Positions 1 through 11,894 of a DNA stretch of 62,000 nucleotides are shown piece by piece. This DNA comes from Cristatella mucedo (taxonomy: Eukaryota > Bryozoa > Phylactolaemata > Cristatellidae), in assembly GCA_009760855.2 (NCBI GenBank), contig WPIO01000197.1:1-62000 (forward strand), read 5' to 3'. Made by a program: the position numbers and the translations under genes. The notes beneath the pieces were generated by a model. The model saw nothing but the letters and a program-made list of their open reading frames with translations, was not told the origin of the DNA and did no database searches. Each line of letters begins with the position of its first letter. The stretch's first letter is position 1.

Positions 1-219
1 CACCAGACTAAGCATCGTACCACCTGCTTTTCGGAATCCAACAGTTTACCACTACCTCGTACAAACCTCCAATCCTTTGGAGACCGTGCATTTAGTTCGT
101 ATGCTTCCAAAGCCTGGAAATCCCTCCCGACTTGCGTCACAACATCCCCTGACTTGACCACATTAAAAAAGAACTTAGAAACACAACTATTTAGGACAGC
201 ATTTAGTGGGTCCCTGTGA
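1..219 (+). pseudogene. LINE-A RT protein, C-terminal 72 residues
   Basis: An open frame runs from base 1 to a TGA at 217-219. It encodes the C-terminal end of the LINE-A polyprotein, with the recognisable blocks KAWKSLP and LFRTAFSGSL just before the stop. The same block ends the best copy at 56,982, so the stop is the natural one. This region lies downstream of the RT catalytic domain and has no known catalytic motif; in L2/CR1 proteins it is a conserved tail. It is a fragment because the window begins inside the element. I call it a pseudogene because it belongs to a transposon and the rest cannot be judged. Confidence 0.75.
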
Positions 220-449
220 TTCGTCCTTCATGTACTTATGTGTGCTGACACTGGGCGTGCTGCCACTAACCGCATTTGCATGCTGGCCGTTTGCATGTCA
301 CCCATAACCATGTTGTTTATGTTGTTTATCAAGCATGATATTACTCATTATTCAATTGCGTTTTCCTTTGCAGCAAATGTAAAGCGCCTAGGAAGAGATT
401 GAGGTCTCTGAGGGCGCCTTATCAAGTGCATTATTATTATTATTATTAT
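1..449 (+). mobile_element. LINE-A copy, 3' portion, cut by window start
   Basis: This is the 3' end of an L2/CR1-like LINE: the RT-protein C-terminus, a 3' UTR of about 230 bp, then the terminal stem-loop region (arms around AAAGCGCC and GGCGCCTT) and an (ATT)n tail at 428-448. The stem-loop plus microsatellite tail recurs in dozens of copies in this window and defines the 3' terminus of the family. The copy is only moderately diverged. Confidence 0.9.
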
Positions 450-545
450 AACTACAGGTACGGTCTCCAAAGGATTTGAGGTTTGTGTGAGGTATAGTTG
501 AACGGTTAGATTCCGAAAAAAAATGGTACGGTGCTTAGCCTGGTG
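450..545 (-). mobile_element. LINE-A ORF fragment, inverted
   Basis: Immediately after the (ATT)n tail lies a short minus-strand piece of LINE-A coding sequence. It matches the TNLKSFGDRAF and KHRTTxFSESN region and carries frame damage. It is either the end of another inserted copy or a rearranged piece. Confidence 0.6.
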
Positions 546-1560
546 GGTAGAGCAGGTAACACAAAGCTCAGTACCAGAGATATGCAAACCTGGCATAGGA
601 TCAAACTGAAGACTGACGACACTTCCTGCCCCACCGTCCACTTCCCTTGTGGCCATGGCTTCGCAGCAGTGTGGCTCTGCCCCTCTGCAGACTCAAACTG
701 CTGCATCTGGCCAGCAAGGGAGCACGGCATCAGCACTGCATGCGCGGCGAATACGAGCGGCAGTAGCAGGAACACGGCTGCCACAAAGCTTCTAAAGAGA
801 GCTCATATTTCGACGTAACAAGTCCGTATACATAAAGTAAACAGTTATATTTGACAGCAGGCAATGGTTACAGGCGTTCAATGGCAGCTAAGACCAATGG
901 CCCAGTGGCCTTGCAGCTCAAATCAGGTCAAATCCCGATGCCGAGTCGAGAAACACAAATCACCACCTATCTCATGGTGTCGTCCTTTTTTAAGCTGCTC
1001 CGACCATAGATTGTCAAATAACCGGTTCTTAGCCATTATAGTTCAGGAACTGCAAATAATGAAGACCAATTATAAAATGGCTGGTATAGCTTGCCCCAAT
1101 GTTTCAATTCTTCAGTCTTTCTTTGCACTAGTTTTATCTGGCAGTCTGCCATATTTTTTTTTAGGGAAGACCGAATAACATGACCATGTTTGCTTCGCAC
1201 ATCTGAGAGCTCAGATATGGCAGCTCTGTTTCCAGCAACTGATGCTTCTTCGTTAGATTGCCTGTCCACGGGTGCCTTATGCTTACGAGCTGTGTAGCAC
1301 TGAAAATAAAAGAAAAAACGAAGAAACTGTGCACTCCCCTGGATTATATCTTAGCTACATCAGCTGCACATGGAAATTGATTTTCCTGAATCCTTCCTGT
1401 AAATTTTACTTTGACAATATGCCCAGGGTAAAAGTTATCGTTTGTGTGGCTGATCCTTCAAACCAGAAGTTTTTTCCAGATAAATCGAAGTATTCTTGGG
1501 CAAAATTATGAGAGCAGAATCCTGCTTCTTGAGATTGCACCCACCCTTCCTACAGCCAAC
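546..1560. other. No recognisable gene or repeat
   Basis: Short open frames exist on both strands but none shows a known motif, splice-site support or similarity to other parts of the window. I see nothing I can annotate here. Confidence 0.4.
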
Positions 1561-1565
1561 TTCCT

Positions 1566-1648
1566 ACCCTCAAAGCAGTGACCTAGAAAGAGATCCAGTT
1601 CTCTAAGGATGCTACTCAAATGTATTACTAATACTATCATTTATTACC
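1566..1648 (+). mobile_element. LINE-A terminal stem-loop and tail only
   Basis: About 80 bp match the last bases of LINE-A: CCTAGAAAGAGAT, then GTTCTCTAAGG, then a degenerate ATT tail. No 3' UTR or coding sequence lies upstream, so this is an extreme 5' truncation or an old remnant. Confidence 0.6.
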
Positions 1649-1649
1649 C

Positions 1650-2611
1650 TGACATGCGATCTTGTTGTGATGGCTGTGCAGAAACAAAAAAAGTCAGTTG
1701 GCGGCACGGCTGCAAGGTGTGAATAGCAGTTACACGTGGCTCATCAAAGCAGCGGCCAGTTCTTTCGGCTTAAGTTGTCCGTGAAACCTGAGGTCTGGTT
1801 CAAACTTGTGTTTTTAATTCGTATTGTATGCCGTGCAACATATGAGAAGCGCTGGCACAGCTGTCCTTGGCGCCGAGCGAGCCAAAGTGTATCCCGTTGC
1901 AATAGTAAGAACACATATCCATCGTTCTGAAGGAAAACGTTCACATCAGTATAGGATGATAAAGGCGGGCTGTCTCACACTTTAAGTTAAGCAGCACATG
2001 TCCTGCTAGCGGCACATGTACCTGCTAGGATTCACACGACGAGGAAGAGGCAGTTTAATGGCCACTGCTGATTTCCAGCCATTCCCGGAAGTCCAGGCCA
2101 AGGGGCTTGTCAATTATGCAGGTCACTGATGCAGGCAATGTACTGTGGGCATCAAAGCATTTGATTTGAGCAATAACTGCACCGGCGTGAGAAGCGTAAA
2201 TATTGAATAATAGCGTTTGTTAGTGCTATCTCAGATGTGTATTAAATATAAGGAAGTGTGACTAAAACGCACGCTGCTGCAGCGATTTCCGCCATGTCTT
2301 GGCTGCCTCAGTGACTTTCGTTTTCCTCACTGGCTGGCGCTGGTTTGCATGAAGCGAAAAGGGTCCTTTGGTTGGGTGCCTCCCACTTAGCGTCAGCTAA
2401 CGTTTGCGTGATTGTTACGTTTTTTGACAGTGCAAATTACGGCAGCCATAATTGTGGCTTAATCGCAGGCTTAGGAAACTGGACTTGCTTCTCTTTGCTT
2501 TGCATGCTTGCTTTCGCATTATCACGTGCATGTTACTAAACTAGGACCATACTAGTGCTCTTCATGTTTGTCGTGTCTGCATGCCTGGTTTTGCATGCTG
2601 CACTTAATAGC
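1650..2611. other. No recognisable gene or repeat
   Basis: Unassigned sequence. Open frames are short and show no motif. Confidence 0.4.
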
Positions 2612-3118
2612 AATAATAATAATGCACTTGATATAGCGCCCTCAGAGGACTTAATCTCTCTCTAGGCACTTTACATTTGCTGCAAAGGGGAATGCAATTG
2701 AATGGTGAGTAAAATCATGCTTGATAAACAAACAAAATGAATAGCATGGTTAGGGCTGACATGCACAGGGTCAGCATGCAAATGTGGTTAGTGGCAGCAT
2801 GCGCAGTGTCAGCACACATAAGCACATGAAGGACGAATCACAGGGACCCACTAAATGCTGTCCTAAATAGGTGTGTTTTTAAGTTCTTTTTGGATGTGGT
2901 CAGGTCAGGGGATGTTCTGATGCAGGTCGGGAGGGAGTTCCAGGATTTGGGAGCATACAAAATAAATGCAAGGTCTCCAAAGGATTTGAGGTTTGTACGA
3001 GGTATTTGTAGGTTGTTGGATTCCGAAAAGCAGGTGGTACGATGTTTGGCCTGATGGGGGAGTATATCTGAGAGATAGGCTGGAACCAAAGAATGAAGGG
3101 ACCTAAAAGTGGAGCGTG
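2612..3118 (-). mobile_element. LINE-A copy, 5'-truncated (about 505 bp)
   Basis: The (AAT)n at 2,612 is the complement of the tail. It is followed by the stem-loop, the 3' UTR and the last ~90 codons of the ORF. LINE-A similarity stops near 3,118, a typical 5' truncation from incomplete target-primed reverse transcription. Confidence 0.85.
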
Positions 3119-3149
3119 GTAGTTTACTTGCACCTGATAATCTATGCAT
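2838..3149 (-). pseudogene. LINE-A RT protein C-terminal fragment
   Basis: A 103-codon open frame ends at the natural LINE-A stop (TCA at 2,838-2,840). From about residue 12 it matches the family C-terminal region (TFRSLHSL, then AYLSDILPHQAKHRT, then LFRTAFSGSL). The first ~11 residues come from flanking DNA, so the apparent start is fortuitous. No RT motif is included. The frame is unbroken over the LINE part, suggesting a fairly young truncated insertion. Confidence 0.7.
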
Positions 3150-3434
3150 GCTATGTGGCTTGTCGTCGCTAACTCTTATTTATAACTTCTCTTGCAGCTT
3201 CTTGTGAAGCAACTAGTGGATAGAGAGCAGGCTCTCATAGAGGGCACTAAACAATTACTACAGCAGCTAGTATTGGAAGGCCTGTGTCGTAGGACATAGT
3301 AGGTAGTGTGCAGCCTGTATCATGGCATAGGTTCAGCCCTTCACTGCCTCATCGCCCTTTATTTGCATATAGGCTTGCCGAGGTGGCACTAGCAGGCCTG
3401 GTTATTCTCCTTCTGAGCCCAAGGCTTGGGAGTA

Positions 3435-3505
3435 GGGGCCATTAGAGGCCATTAGGGGCCATTAGAGGCCATTAGGGGCCATTAGGGGCCATTAGGGGCC
3501 ATTAG
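3435..3505 (+). repeat. 10-bp minisatellite, about 7 units
   Basis: The unit ATTAGRGGCC repeats with an exact 10-bp period for about seven units, alternating A and G at one position. No element boundary is visible around it. Confidence 0.9.
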
Positions 3506-3636
3506 CCACTAGCTACTCCCAAGCTGTCCTAGCGAAGGGTTCTAACAATGGCTGCCCTTCTACCTTCCCTACGGTATCTGAATGTAACCGACCTCTGCCT
3601 TGATCGTCTTTGGTTAGGCTGTATGCAATATTAGTT

Positions 3637-4445
3637 AATAATAATAATATACATTTGTATCGTGCCCTAGGAGAACTGAATCTCTGTCTAAGCACTTTGC
3701 ATATGCTGTAAGGGAAGCTTAATGAAATGGTTACTAATAACAAGCGCCGTGTTAGCAAGCATAACATGATTAGAGGCTAAATGCAGAGATAGCATCAGCA
3801 TGTAAAGTGTAGTTAGTGGTAGCATTAAAAGAGTCAGCACACTTAAGCACAGAAATTACAAATCACAAGGACCCACTAAATGTTGTGGCAAACAGGTTCG
3901 GCTGCAGCCTTTTTTTATAAATGTCGTCGAGTCAGTGGATATCATAATGTCTGTCAGGCGTGAGTACCAAGCTTACGGAGCAAATGCGCTAAAGGCTCGG
4001 TCGTCATAGGATTTAAGGTTTGTATATGGTGTAGTTAATTAAACGATTTGAACTAGATTTTGTACGGATGCAACATGAGATATGTCAGCAGAGCTAATTT
4101 TGAGCGCTAAGCTTTCCAATTTCTGACTAACACTTGGTTTGCCCATTACTAGTAAGAAGTTGGTTTATCGTCATTCAACTCGAGAGAGGTTGTTGTCATC
4201 CATATACAGATGGCAGCAATACATGCAGCAAGGGAATTGAGAGAACCCGAGAGCTGAGCTGGGTAGCAGCATAGGTACAGCTGTGTGTCGTCGGTATAGA
4301 AGTGAAAGCCTAGATTGTGCCTAGATGATCACATCGGCGAGAGAAAGCGTAAAACCGTGAAAGGGAGCAGACCAAGCACAGAGCCCCGACCGCCACCTGC
4401 TACTTAAGTGGAACGATTTTTATCGGTTCACATCAACACTCGTGG
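3637..4445 (-). mobile_element. LINE-A copy, diverged, with internal deletion
   Basis: Starting from the (AAT)n at 3,637, the stem-loop, 3' UTR, C-terminal coding part and RT palm region (complement of the YADD neighbourhood near 4,270-4,330) can be followed to about 4,445. A segment between the KHRT block and the ARNLGV block is missing. Many stops are present; this is an old copy. Confidence 0.75.
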
Positions 4446-6825
4446 ATAGTGCATACCCGTGAGTGCAGTTTTTCATGCAGTAGCCATTTCTCAATGCGAA
4501 GAGCTTGCTTACTTTTGCCACTTTAAATGGTTTCTTTCCGTTGCTATCAGGTTCGTTATGAACATCCATCAATACCAATTATTTATTTAACCTTGTTGCT
4601 TCGATAAAGGCCTCTTCCTGTCACATGCATTTTCTTTCAGCATTGCTCGTATGAGTGTAGGTGTGTAAGTGCAATTGTGTGTGTTTGTTTTTGTGCGAGT
4701 TTGCTTTCGCTTATGGCCGCGTAACTAATGTACTTGTATGGTTTGGGAGCTGTGTTTTGTGTGAACCTTTGCTTGAACACGTTTCTTTGTAGATCTATCA
4801 AGTTGCATGTTTTCGTAGGTGTGCCACTAGTTTGAGATAAACGTGACGTTACCAAATTACGGTTACTCATCAGTGTGTGTGTACGTGTGTGTCATCAAAT
4901 GGACAGGCTGTGTGTCATCAAGTGGGTGGGCCATCTTTTGTTAATGCTCAAACTGATTAGGCTCATTTCGTGCCGGTCTAATACCGGCTTGCCAAGCGAC
5001 TGCATGATACATACATGGATCTATAGCATATCTGTTTTTGCTATGCAATTCGAGCATTACTGAAACACTAAACTGTTTCTATAACTATAGAAACTCGTTG
5101 GTTAAAGTTCGTACTGACATATGTGCATGCTCAGTTTGTGCCTTTTCCACCTTTGTTTTTGTCAGAATCTGGTGTTATAGAGACACTACTGCGGTCAAGT
5201 CGAAATATAGCCACCCACGCACGTTCGGTACATTTGTTTAGTCGTGTTCCCGTTGTGAGCAGCTATTTGATGCTCGATACCAGAGCACGTCAATTCTTAG
5301 AACAAGGGCTTACTGTTCATATTTCCAGGCAGCTTACTGGATGGAATATTAAGCCGTACTGGCATTTCCATCGGCAATCAAAGGTCTTTAGCAATTGTCA
5401 TGAGTTCACACATTCGACTTCGTATGTAGGCAAGTAGCGGCTCATTGGAAGCCAATTCTCCACCAACTCATCGATTGGCCAGGGGATTGATTTTGCTCCA
5501 CCATGTTCATTTGTGCTTGCCCTTCATTCACCGGAGCATCAAAATCCTGATTAGCATAATGGTGTCTGACTGTTAATTCGTATACTCATCATTGAGCTAC
5601 AACCAGTGCAATTTCGTCAGCAGCCGCAACATGATATATCGAGCTAAGCCGAAGCCGCTCAGTGCGTCGTTCCGTCGTTGCTGCATTGCATTCAAAATCT
5701 GCTCTCGATCATAAGAAGAAGTCTATGAATAGTTCCCTTCCAAACCTCATTTTGGACAGGAATCGGTACGAATCTTGATGAGCCTGCTTCACTCACCAAA
5801 TCTTCCAATTTTTCTAGCCCTTGCAGCTATCGTTTGCATGAGCCTAGTAGTGGCAGCGTTAGCACATTGAACATTCATTACTGCGTTATGAAAGCTTAGA
5901 GCCCTTAATCGTGCTTTCAGCATCAAAGCGTAGTTAGAAATCACTGCTCCACATCCTGTCGCCTACACTCAAGCCCAAAAGTACTCGGGATGGCCGCCGG
6001 ATGCTCCAGCCAGCCACTATCCCATGAGCCGATTGACTAAATCTTCATTGGATAAAACTAGAAACATGTGCATGACATGTTTTGTCATGAGAAATAAGGT
6101 TAAATACCCAAATAAACTTCTGTTGGCCTCCGTCAGGCATCGGGGGGGGGGGGGAGTAAGGCTTAGCATATAAGCCGACCAAAAGTATGCTCTTGAGTAA
6201 AAAGCAGTAATTTGCCTTTTTTGTAGCATCACATTAGAAATTGATCTATGTTCAGGCCGTTTACAAATCGTGCAGGAGAAGCAATATATAAGACTCACGG
6301 CCAAGTAAAATCCCTTCCGTTTTATTACACTTGATTTGTTGCTGGTAAGCGAAATGCAAGAGACATTCACTATAAAAATTCACCGGTTCGCCGTGCAAAC
6401 GCATGCCTCTTTAGCTCTCTTAGTAATGGCGCGTCAGTTTCTCAACTAACGACCCCACAAAAAAAATTCGTTTGGAATATAGCTAAGGCTGTGTGAAACA
6501 AGTAGGTTTTTTTGCGTGAACGTCATCAAATCGGGAGCTGATGCGACGTCATTGGCTACCGAGCTCTCTAATCTTTTGGGAGCGTAGTTACTGAGAAAAC
6601 GCCGTCTCCCTTCGATTCGAAGGTGGCTAAGAACACAAGTAATCGATCAAAGTCAGAAGAAAGGAATACGCGGAGACGTGAAAGGACGCATGCCGCCGGT
6701 TCCGCGACAGACGCCTAGCAGTTCAGTGCCATTAGGTTCGCGGCGCCTCGGCTCAGCGTAGGCACGTCGAGCGAGCGACTGGCGAAAACGGGGGGGGGGA
6801 GCCCTTGCCTTAATATAGTTTTAAA
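4446..6825. other. Unassigned region; contains poly-G runs
   Basis: No LINE, SINE or gene similarity was recognised. There is a 13-G run at 6,142-6,154 and a 10-G run at 6,790-6,799. The stretch 6,600-6,800 is richer in CpG than its surroundings. The frames present are short and motif-free. Confidence 0.4.
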
Positions 6826-6849
6826 GAAAACTTAAAGGTATCCACTTAT

Positions 6850-7061
6850 CAGAGCATTTAGTGGGTACACTTGATTTCTCCTTTGTGCACTTAACCGTGC
6901 TAACACTTTGCATACAAATGCTAACCATATTTGCACGGTAACCATACGAATGCCACCTCCAACCGTGTAATGCTTTTTGAAGTGACTGTGAAACCACAAA
7001 CCATTCAATCACGCTTGCTTTACAGTAAATGTAAAGTTTGTAGAATAATAGTCATACTAAT
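6850..7061 (+). mobile_element. LINE-A 3' UTR remnant
   Basis: Starting at TTTAGTGGGT, this diverged stretch follows the LINE-A 3' UTR landmarks (CTAACACTTTGCAT, CCATTCAAT, GTAAATGTAAAG) on the plus strand and ends in a decayed stem-loop. Confidence 0.6.
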
Positions 7062-7135
7062 GATAAACTTGATAAAGTGGTCTGTAACTCAATCTGTCTC
7101 TAAGCACATTATATTTGTGCTATAGAAAATAATTG
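7062..7135 (-). mobile_element. LINE-A tail remnant, tail-to-tail with its neighbour
   Basis: ACTTGATAAAGTGG, then CTCAATCTGTCTCTAAG, is the complement of the LINE-A stem-loop. The two adjacent 3' ends therefore face each other. Confidence 0.55.
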
Positions 7136-8395
7136 GAATACTAGTAATTAATATCAACACAGTGAACACTACCATATCAAGGGCTCTGGATTATGCTACC
7201 TCATCAAAATGCCGATGCATCCACATTGTAATTGTAATTGTATGTAAATGTAATTGGCTTGCAGTAGCTGCTAGCAGCTACATTGTGAATGCTAGCACCT
7301 ACTTGATTACCTCTGCTAGCACAATGTAGCCGTTTCGGCGGTTACTGTTTAGCCAAATACATGGTAATAACCGCAACAAAGTTAATGCAAAGTAAGTGCT
7401 AATAAAACAAATGTATATTTATTGTTGTGTCAATAAATTGTGTAGGTCGTCTTAGTAATCGAAATTTATTGCGGTATATAGGTAATACCGCTGGAAATTC
7501 AGTACTATTATTCAGACTCTGTCACAATTCCATTCCCGTACTGAAAAGACTGCAGAGTATGAGAAAACTTTAATGGCAAGACATAGTCGTTGAGTGGTTT
7601 GTTGGGAAAAATGAGCAAGAAGAATTTTATAGCACACGAAAATACCCCTAACAGTTCTCAGGTAGATAATGTGTGGACGCTAGAGGTTGCCAATTCCAGT
7701 CGTGTCGTCAAAGAAAACCACGGAGTGTCTCTCCTGAAGCACTCTTCCTCATGAGCTACCTGCGAAATATCAAGATTTGTTTGCTTTTAGAACGGAAAAT
7801 AAATCACACGACTGCATTTGCAGTTTCACATGTATTTTGTTATTTTTATCTCTCTCTCCAATCTCTGCCTTTCTTTGTGTTTATGTCTCTCTTTCTCTCA
7901 CTTTCTCTCCCTGCTCTCTAAAAGCAAATTATAAAATGCAAACAAAATCAGTATCACGGTATACAATAATGATTGCATAAGATGATGTAATCTCACCGTG
8001 AGACGCTTGGCGGCATGCAATAGTAATACTTAAATTCAGATGCATGGCAACTTATCTATCCTCAAACGTAAAAATACATGAACAAAATAGACTAACATAA
8101 AAAAATACAGAAACCAAAGAGTTGTAAGTGTATTGGTGATTCAGTTGTTGACAGTTAAGGAGATGTAGCTTTGTCAGCTGATTAGTATTTCAGGTGAATA
8201 CGGAATTGAAATAATGTCGTTCACGGGATTTCATGTATGGATATGCACTGCAATCTGCATATCTACAAAGCTACAAACCCCAACCAAGTTTATACTCAAT
8301 AGATTAGTTTCTATAACTCATTCCATGCTTAAGTAGTCTTCTGATATGTATACCATAGCCAACCAAGCATTCTACGAAACTAAGAGGAGGAAATA
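7136..8395. other. Unassigned, with an inverted repeat at 7,277-7,330
   Basis: GCTACATTGTG (7,277-7,287) and its exact complement CACAATGTAGC (7,320-7,330) form an 11-bp stem with a 32-nt loop. A short (TGTAAT)-like run lies just upstream, and a pyrimidine-rich run occurs near 7,850-7,920. No gene was recognised. Confidence 0.4.
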
Positions 8396-8399
8396 AGCA

Positions 8400-8640
8400 T
8401 ACTAATGTCAGGATTGCTGTTAAAAATGTTATCGGCTTGAAAGTTTGACCTCAGGACGGCCATAAAGAAGGTGCCAGAGGCGGCAAAATATATTATACGT
8501 CGTTTCTTTTGAGTTTTGGTAGCGAGTTCCGGATTGTTGGCCGACCGAGAAAAAAGCTTGGGTCGCCGACGGTCTATAAGCCTAAGGGTGAAACAGCTAA
8601 TTGTTTCTCTATCGAGTTCCTGAAGGTGAGGGCAGTCATA
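8400..8640 (-). mobile_element. LINE-B coding remnant, old
   Basis: On the minus strand, the stretch around 8,520-8,600 aligns with the LINE-B C-terminal region (the LAVPFLRLKTVGDRSFSSAGPRLWNS block in younger copies), with many substitutions. Confidence 0.5.
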
Positions 8641-9065
8641 CAATAGGCAAGAAAACATAATTATAAAATCTATGAAATAATACAAATATACTTCAACTGA
8701 CGTCGCTATGCAGCAATATATTTTTGTAGTTTTTTTGGGCTAAACTGAAGCGTGCTGTTTTGTAGTGTTGCTAACTCTTCCGGCAAATAGCGCTTATCGT
8801 AGCTTGTCATTCTCTTAAAATAAACACACGATGCGTGTTGCGGATATAATAGCTTCTACGAAGTTCAGCTTTATTTTGATTAAAGGCGGGAATTACTCAA
8901 GCTGCATGTGTAACTATCCGAAGTTGTCGCGAAATAATAGAGTGAATTTCGATTGACCATTTAATTGGGTACAGTGGGTATGTTCAAAACTGAAAACGAG
9001 TAACAACGTAATGAATGACTGGAGCAACTCATGTTTTCAATTATAGTGACAATTGTTTTTTAACA
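8641..9065. other. No recognisable gene or repeat
   Basis: Short unassigned AT-rich segment. Confidence 0.4.
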
Positions 9066-9395
9066 TAACGCCTTCCGAGAACCTAATCTCTTTCTAGGCA
9101 CTTTACATTTGCCGTAAAGAAAGCACGATCAAACGGTTAGTGACAGCATGCTCTAAGACAACAGGCGTCACATGTGGGTGGCGTATACAGGGTCAGCATG
9201 GCAACAGTCAGTGGCAAAACCTAGTGGTTAGTGGTACTGTGTGCCACCAATGGTTAGTGATACAGTGTGCCACCAGCGGTTAGTGTTTCAGTGTGCCACT
9301 CGTGGTTAGTGGTACAGTGTGCCACTCGTGGTTAGTGGTACAGTGTACCATCCCACTAGTGGTTAGTGGTAAAACATAGTGTCAGCATCCATAAC
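9066..9395 (-). mobile_element. LINE-A 3' UTR copy containing a minisatellite
   Basis: The stem-loop complement is at 9,070-9,120, followed by 3' UTR sequence. The usual short GTGGTTAGTGGCAGCATG stretch has been amplified into a tandem array (next entry). The end nearest LINE-B is at about 9,395. Confidence 0.7.
9222..9376 (+). repeat. 26-27 bp minisatellite grown from LINE-A 3' UTR
   Basis: About six units of the form GGTTAGTGGTACAGTGTGCC plus CACTCGT follow one another with a period of 26-27 bp. The unit resembles the single-copy 3' UTR segment of other LINE-A copies, so it looks like a local expansion inside the element. Confidence 0.8.
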
Positions 9396-10531
9396 GTCAA
9401 GTTCTGCATGAACGATGGAGAACAAAAATTGGTCTGTCAGACGAAGCACTGGCGTGGTTTAAATCATACTTGTTTGATCGAGTTCAATCCGTGTCGTGTG
9501 GGGGTCAGGTCTCAGACACGAGAAGGGTCACCTGTAGAATTCCTCAAGGGTCTGCACTTGGTCCCTTGCGGTTCTCTATTTATACACAACTCTGGGAAAA
9601 GTGATTAAGGCACATGGAATAGGATATCACTTCTACGCTGACGATACTTAGTTGTATTTGTCATTCAAACCGTCGGAATTTGCTGCGGCAACTGAGAAAC
9701 TGAATGCTTGCCTTGCAGATATTCGATCCTGGATTTCGGAAAAATTCCTGAAATTAAATGATGATAAAACCAAACTGCTCCTCATAGGACACCTTAAGCG
9801 TGTGGATTAAAAGGCTTTGCCGTTCTAACAGGTGATGCTATTGTGCGACCTTCACCACGTGCTCGTAATCTAGGTGTCGTGTTCGACAGCTGCCTCAATT
9901 TCAAAAGCTTCATTCAGAAGACTGCCTCTACAGCTAGCCATCACATCCGATCCCTATCCAAGATTTGGAGCTGTCTCCCACAGAGGCTTGTAAAAAAATC
10001 AACTAGCTCTTTAGTTCTGTCTCGGCTTGATTATTGTAATTCACTTTTGGCTGGGCGGCCAAAGAAAGCTATTATGCCACTACAGTGGAGAATGAATATG
10101 GCTGCAAGGCTAGTCTTCAAGCTTCAGCGGTTTGAGCACGTGTCTCCTTTGCTGAAAGAGCTAGGATGGTTGCCGGTTGAGCAAAAGAGACAGAGCAAGC
10201 TCTTACGCTGACCCACACGGCCCGCCACGGCTTGGCTCTTTCGTACCTAGCTGAACTGCTGCATCAGTTTCAGCCTGTTCGCACCCTCAGGTCCTGTGTG
10301 GACAATAAATTAGCTGTCCAATTCCTCCGCTTAAAGACAGTCGGCGACTTTCGCTCTGCACGTCCTAGACTGTGGAACTCGTTTCCAAAATTCTTTCGCA
10401 ACGACAACCACTCTCCTACTGCCGACTATGGCTCATCGTTTTCAGTGGTTCTGAGCTGGTATTATCATGCTACTCACTACCTCAACTGCTCTTCGGACGG
10501 CTATTTTCCCCACTTTCTCTTTATTCGGTGA
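9396..10531 (+). pseudogene. LINE-B reverse transcriptase, broken
   Basis: Spread over several frames are the RT landmarks: an IPQGSALGP-like block near 9,540, then HFYADDT (motif C, YADD present) near 9,630, followed immediately by an in-frame TAG where other copies have a sense codon. Next come FLKLNDDKTKLL near 9,750, and the open frames 9,843-10,211 (ARNLGVVF, SRLDYCNSLLAG, HVSPLLKELGWLPV) and 10,232-10,531 (ALSYLAELLHQFQPVRTLRS, RLWNSFPKF). The endonuclease domain and the N-terminal RT are absent through 5' truncation. Frameshifts make it non-functional. Identification as an L2/CR1-type RT is firm. Confidence 0.8.
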
Positions 10532-10668
10532 GACGAAGTCTGTTGGCCACCGAATGCGTACTGAAAGCCGCTTAGGCTGTGAGTGGCTATGCAAAACTCT
10601 CCTGCGTAACAAACAAATGGTCTTTATGACTTTGTGGAGTTACAGACGGAGATACATTACATTACTTC
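9396..10668 (+). mobile_element. LINE-B copy, 5'-truncated
   Basis: This is a second LINE family related to LINE-A at protein level but with a distinct sequence. It starts inside the RT domain and ends with GGAGTTACAGACGGAGATAC and a short (ATTAC)n tail. A small stem-loop (arms CCACA and TGTGG) is conserved near the 3' end in better copies such as the one at 42,763. Confidence 0.85.
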
Positions 10669-10699
10669 AGCTCTATTCAGGTACTTTAGACATGCCACG

Positions 10700-11450
10700 G
10701 AGCTCGAGCCCACGTGTCTTGACATATGCATTTACCTTGACGTTTTTCGAGCGTTGTGCTTTTATGTATTAAGAGTCGCAGTTGCAGAAATCAGTCTAAT
10801 TCTCAGCGACGTGCACTGGCTTACAATAATGCAGCGTGAAAGCACTAAGCTGTAAAGAAGCTCTTCCACGAAATTTACTAGAGAAGCCAACACCATATCA
10901 CTTTGCAACCAGGCTGGGCTTATTTTGCACTATTGAAAATCTTAAAAATACCTCATTTAACGAAAATTACCTGATACGGATAATAAAAAGGTAATTTAAA
11001 TTTTTTTGTAACATTAAAATGGTTAAAGTAGAAATAATATGAGTACTAGCTTTACACAAAGACCACTCGTGGATGAGCTCAGCACCCAGCTGAAGACTGT
11101 TAATTATACAGCCATCTAATTTGAACTTGAACAATTAAGCTCATCTGCTGCTATTTTTACGTTTGCAATTTAGAATTGCAACTTAATGAATAAAAATATT
11201 TTGCGGATCAATTTTGCAGTGGCTGATTGCTGTTGCTTCACTGACAGAGTTTCTTACTGATTGAGACAGATCCGATTTATTAACCCTGACATAGAGGCCT
11301 CCTCTCTACGAGCCTGGATGGCTATTATCAATGCATGCAGTTTGCAGTGAACCATCATTCATTGCAGAACTATGAGCCAGCAGCTTCGCCGTTAAGATCA
11401 AGTACCCTACTTCCTGGTCTATCACTGCCAAGAAAGTGAAGAGTTACAAA
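10700..11450 (+). repeat. R1 dispersed repeat, copy 1 (proximal part)
   Basis: This sequence is collinear with 52,160-52,900 and 41,960-42,500. Shared blocks include GAGCCCACG then GACATATGCATT, AAAATTACCTGAT, and CACCCAGCTGAAG then TTAATTATACAGCC. Divergence is high. It starts just after the LINE-B tail. No coding motif is evident and the class is unknown. Confidence 0.65.
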
Positions 11451-11894
11451 AAAGAGTAGTAATGCGACTAACACATTTTATAGTGTCCTCGGGGAACTTA
11501 ATAAGGCACGTTACGGATCATATAAAGGCAGTACAATCTAGGTTAAGGTTTTCGAGTCCTAGCTCGGACCAGGTTTTCAGCGCCTGAATATGCTAATTCA
11601 GCACACAATTAAATCAGTTGGCGATGGCTTTTAAGAGGCATAGACGCGGATTACAGTGTTTATGATGAATATTGCGGAAAATAATCTTTCCAGTCTTTAG
11701 CATAGGTGAAAGGATACTACGAGATACATTTTGCAGTATAACTCGTTTAGTACTATGAACTTTAGTTTCGGTTATCGTATACATATAGAGCACAATATAT
11801 TATGCTGAAATTGGAAATGTTTTGCCTAGTTTGAGACAAGCAGAGCAGAAATCACATTTCATAGGTTTTTATAATATTAATTATAATCATACGT
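11451..11894. other. Unassigned; possible LINE-A tail scrap
   Basis: A 40-bp stretch around 11,476-11,515 (GTCCTCGGGGAACTTAAT) resembles the LINE-A stem-loop complement. The rest is unrecognised. Confidence 0.35.

Noticed and set aside
3435-3505. CRISPR-like array
   Set aside because: Contiguous 10-bp units without spacers; eukaryotic minisatellite.
11530-11680. Possible second tRNA-like B box (GGTTTTCGAGTCC)
   Set aside because: No A box at proper spacing and no second copy in the window.
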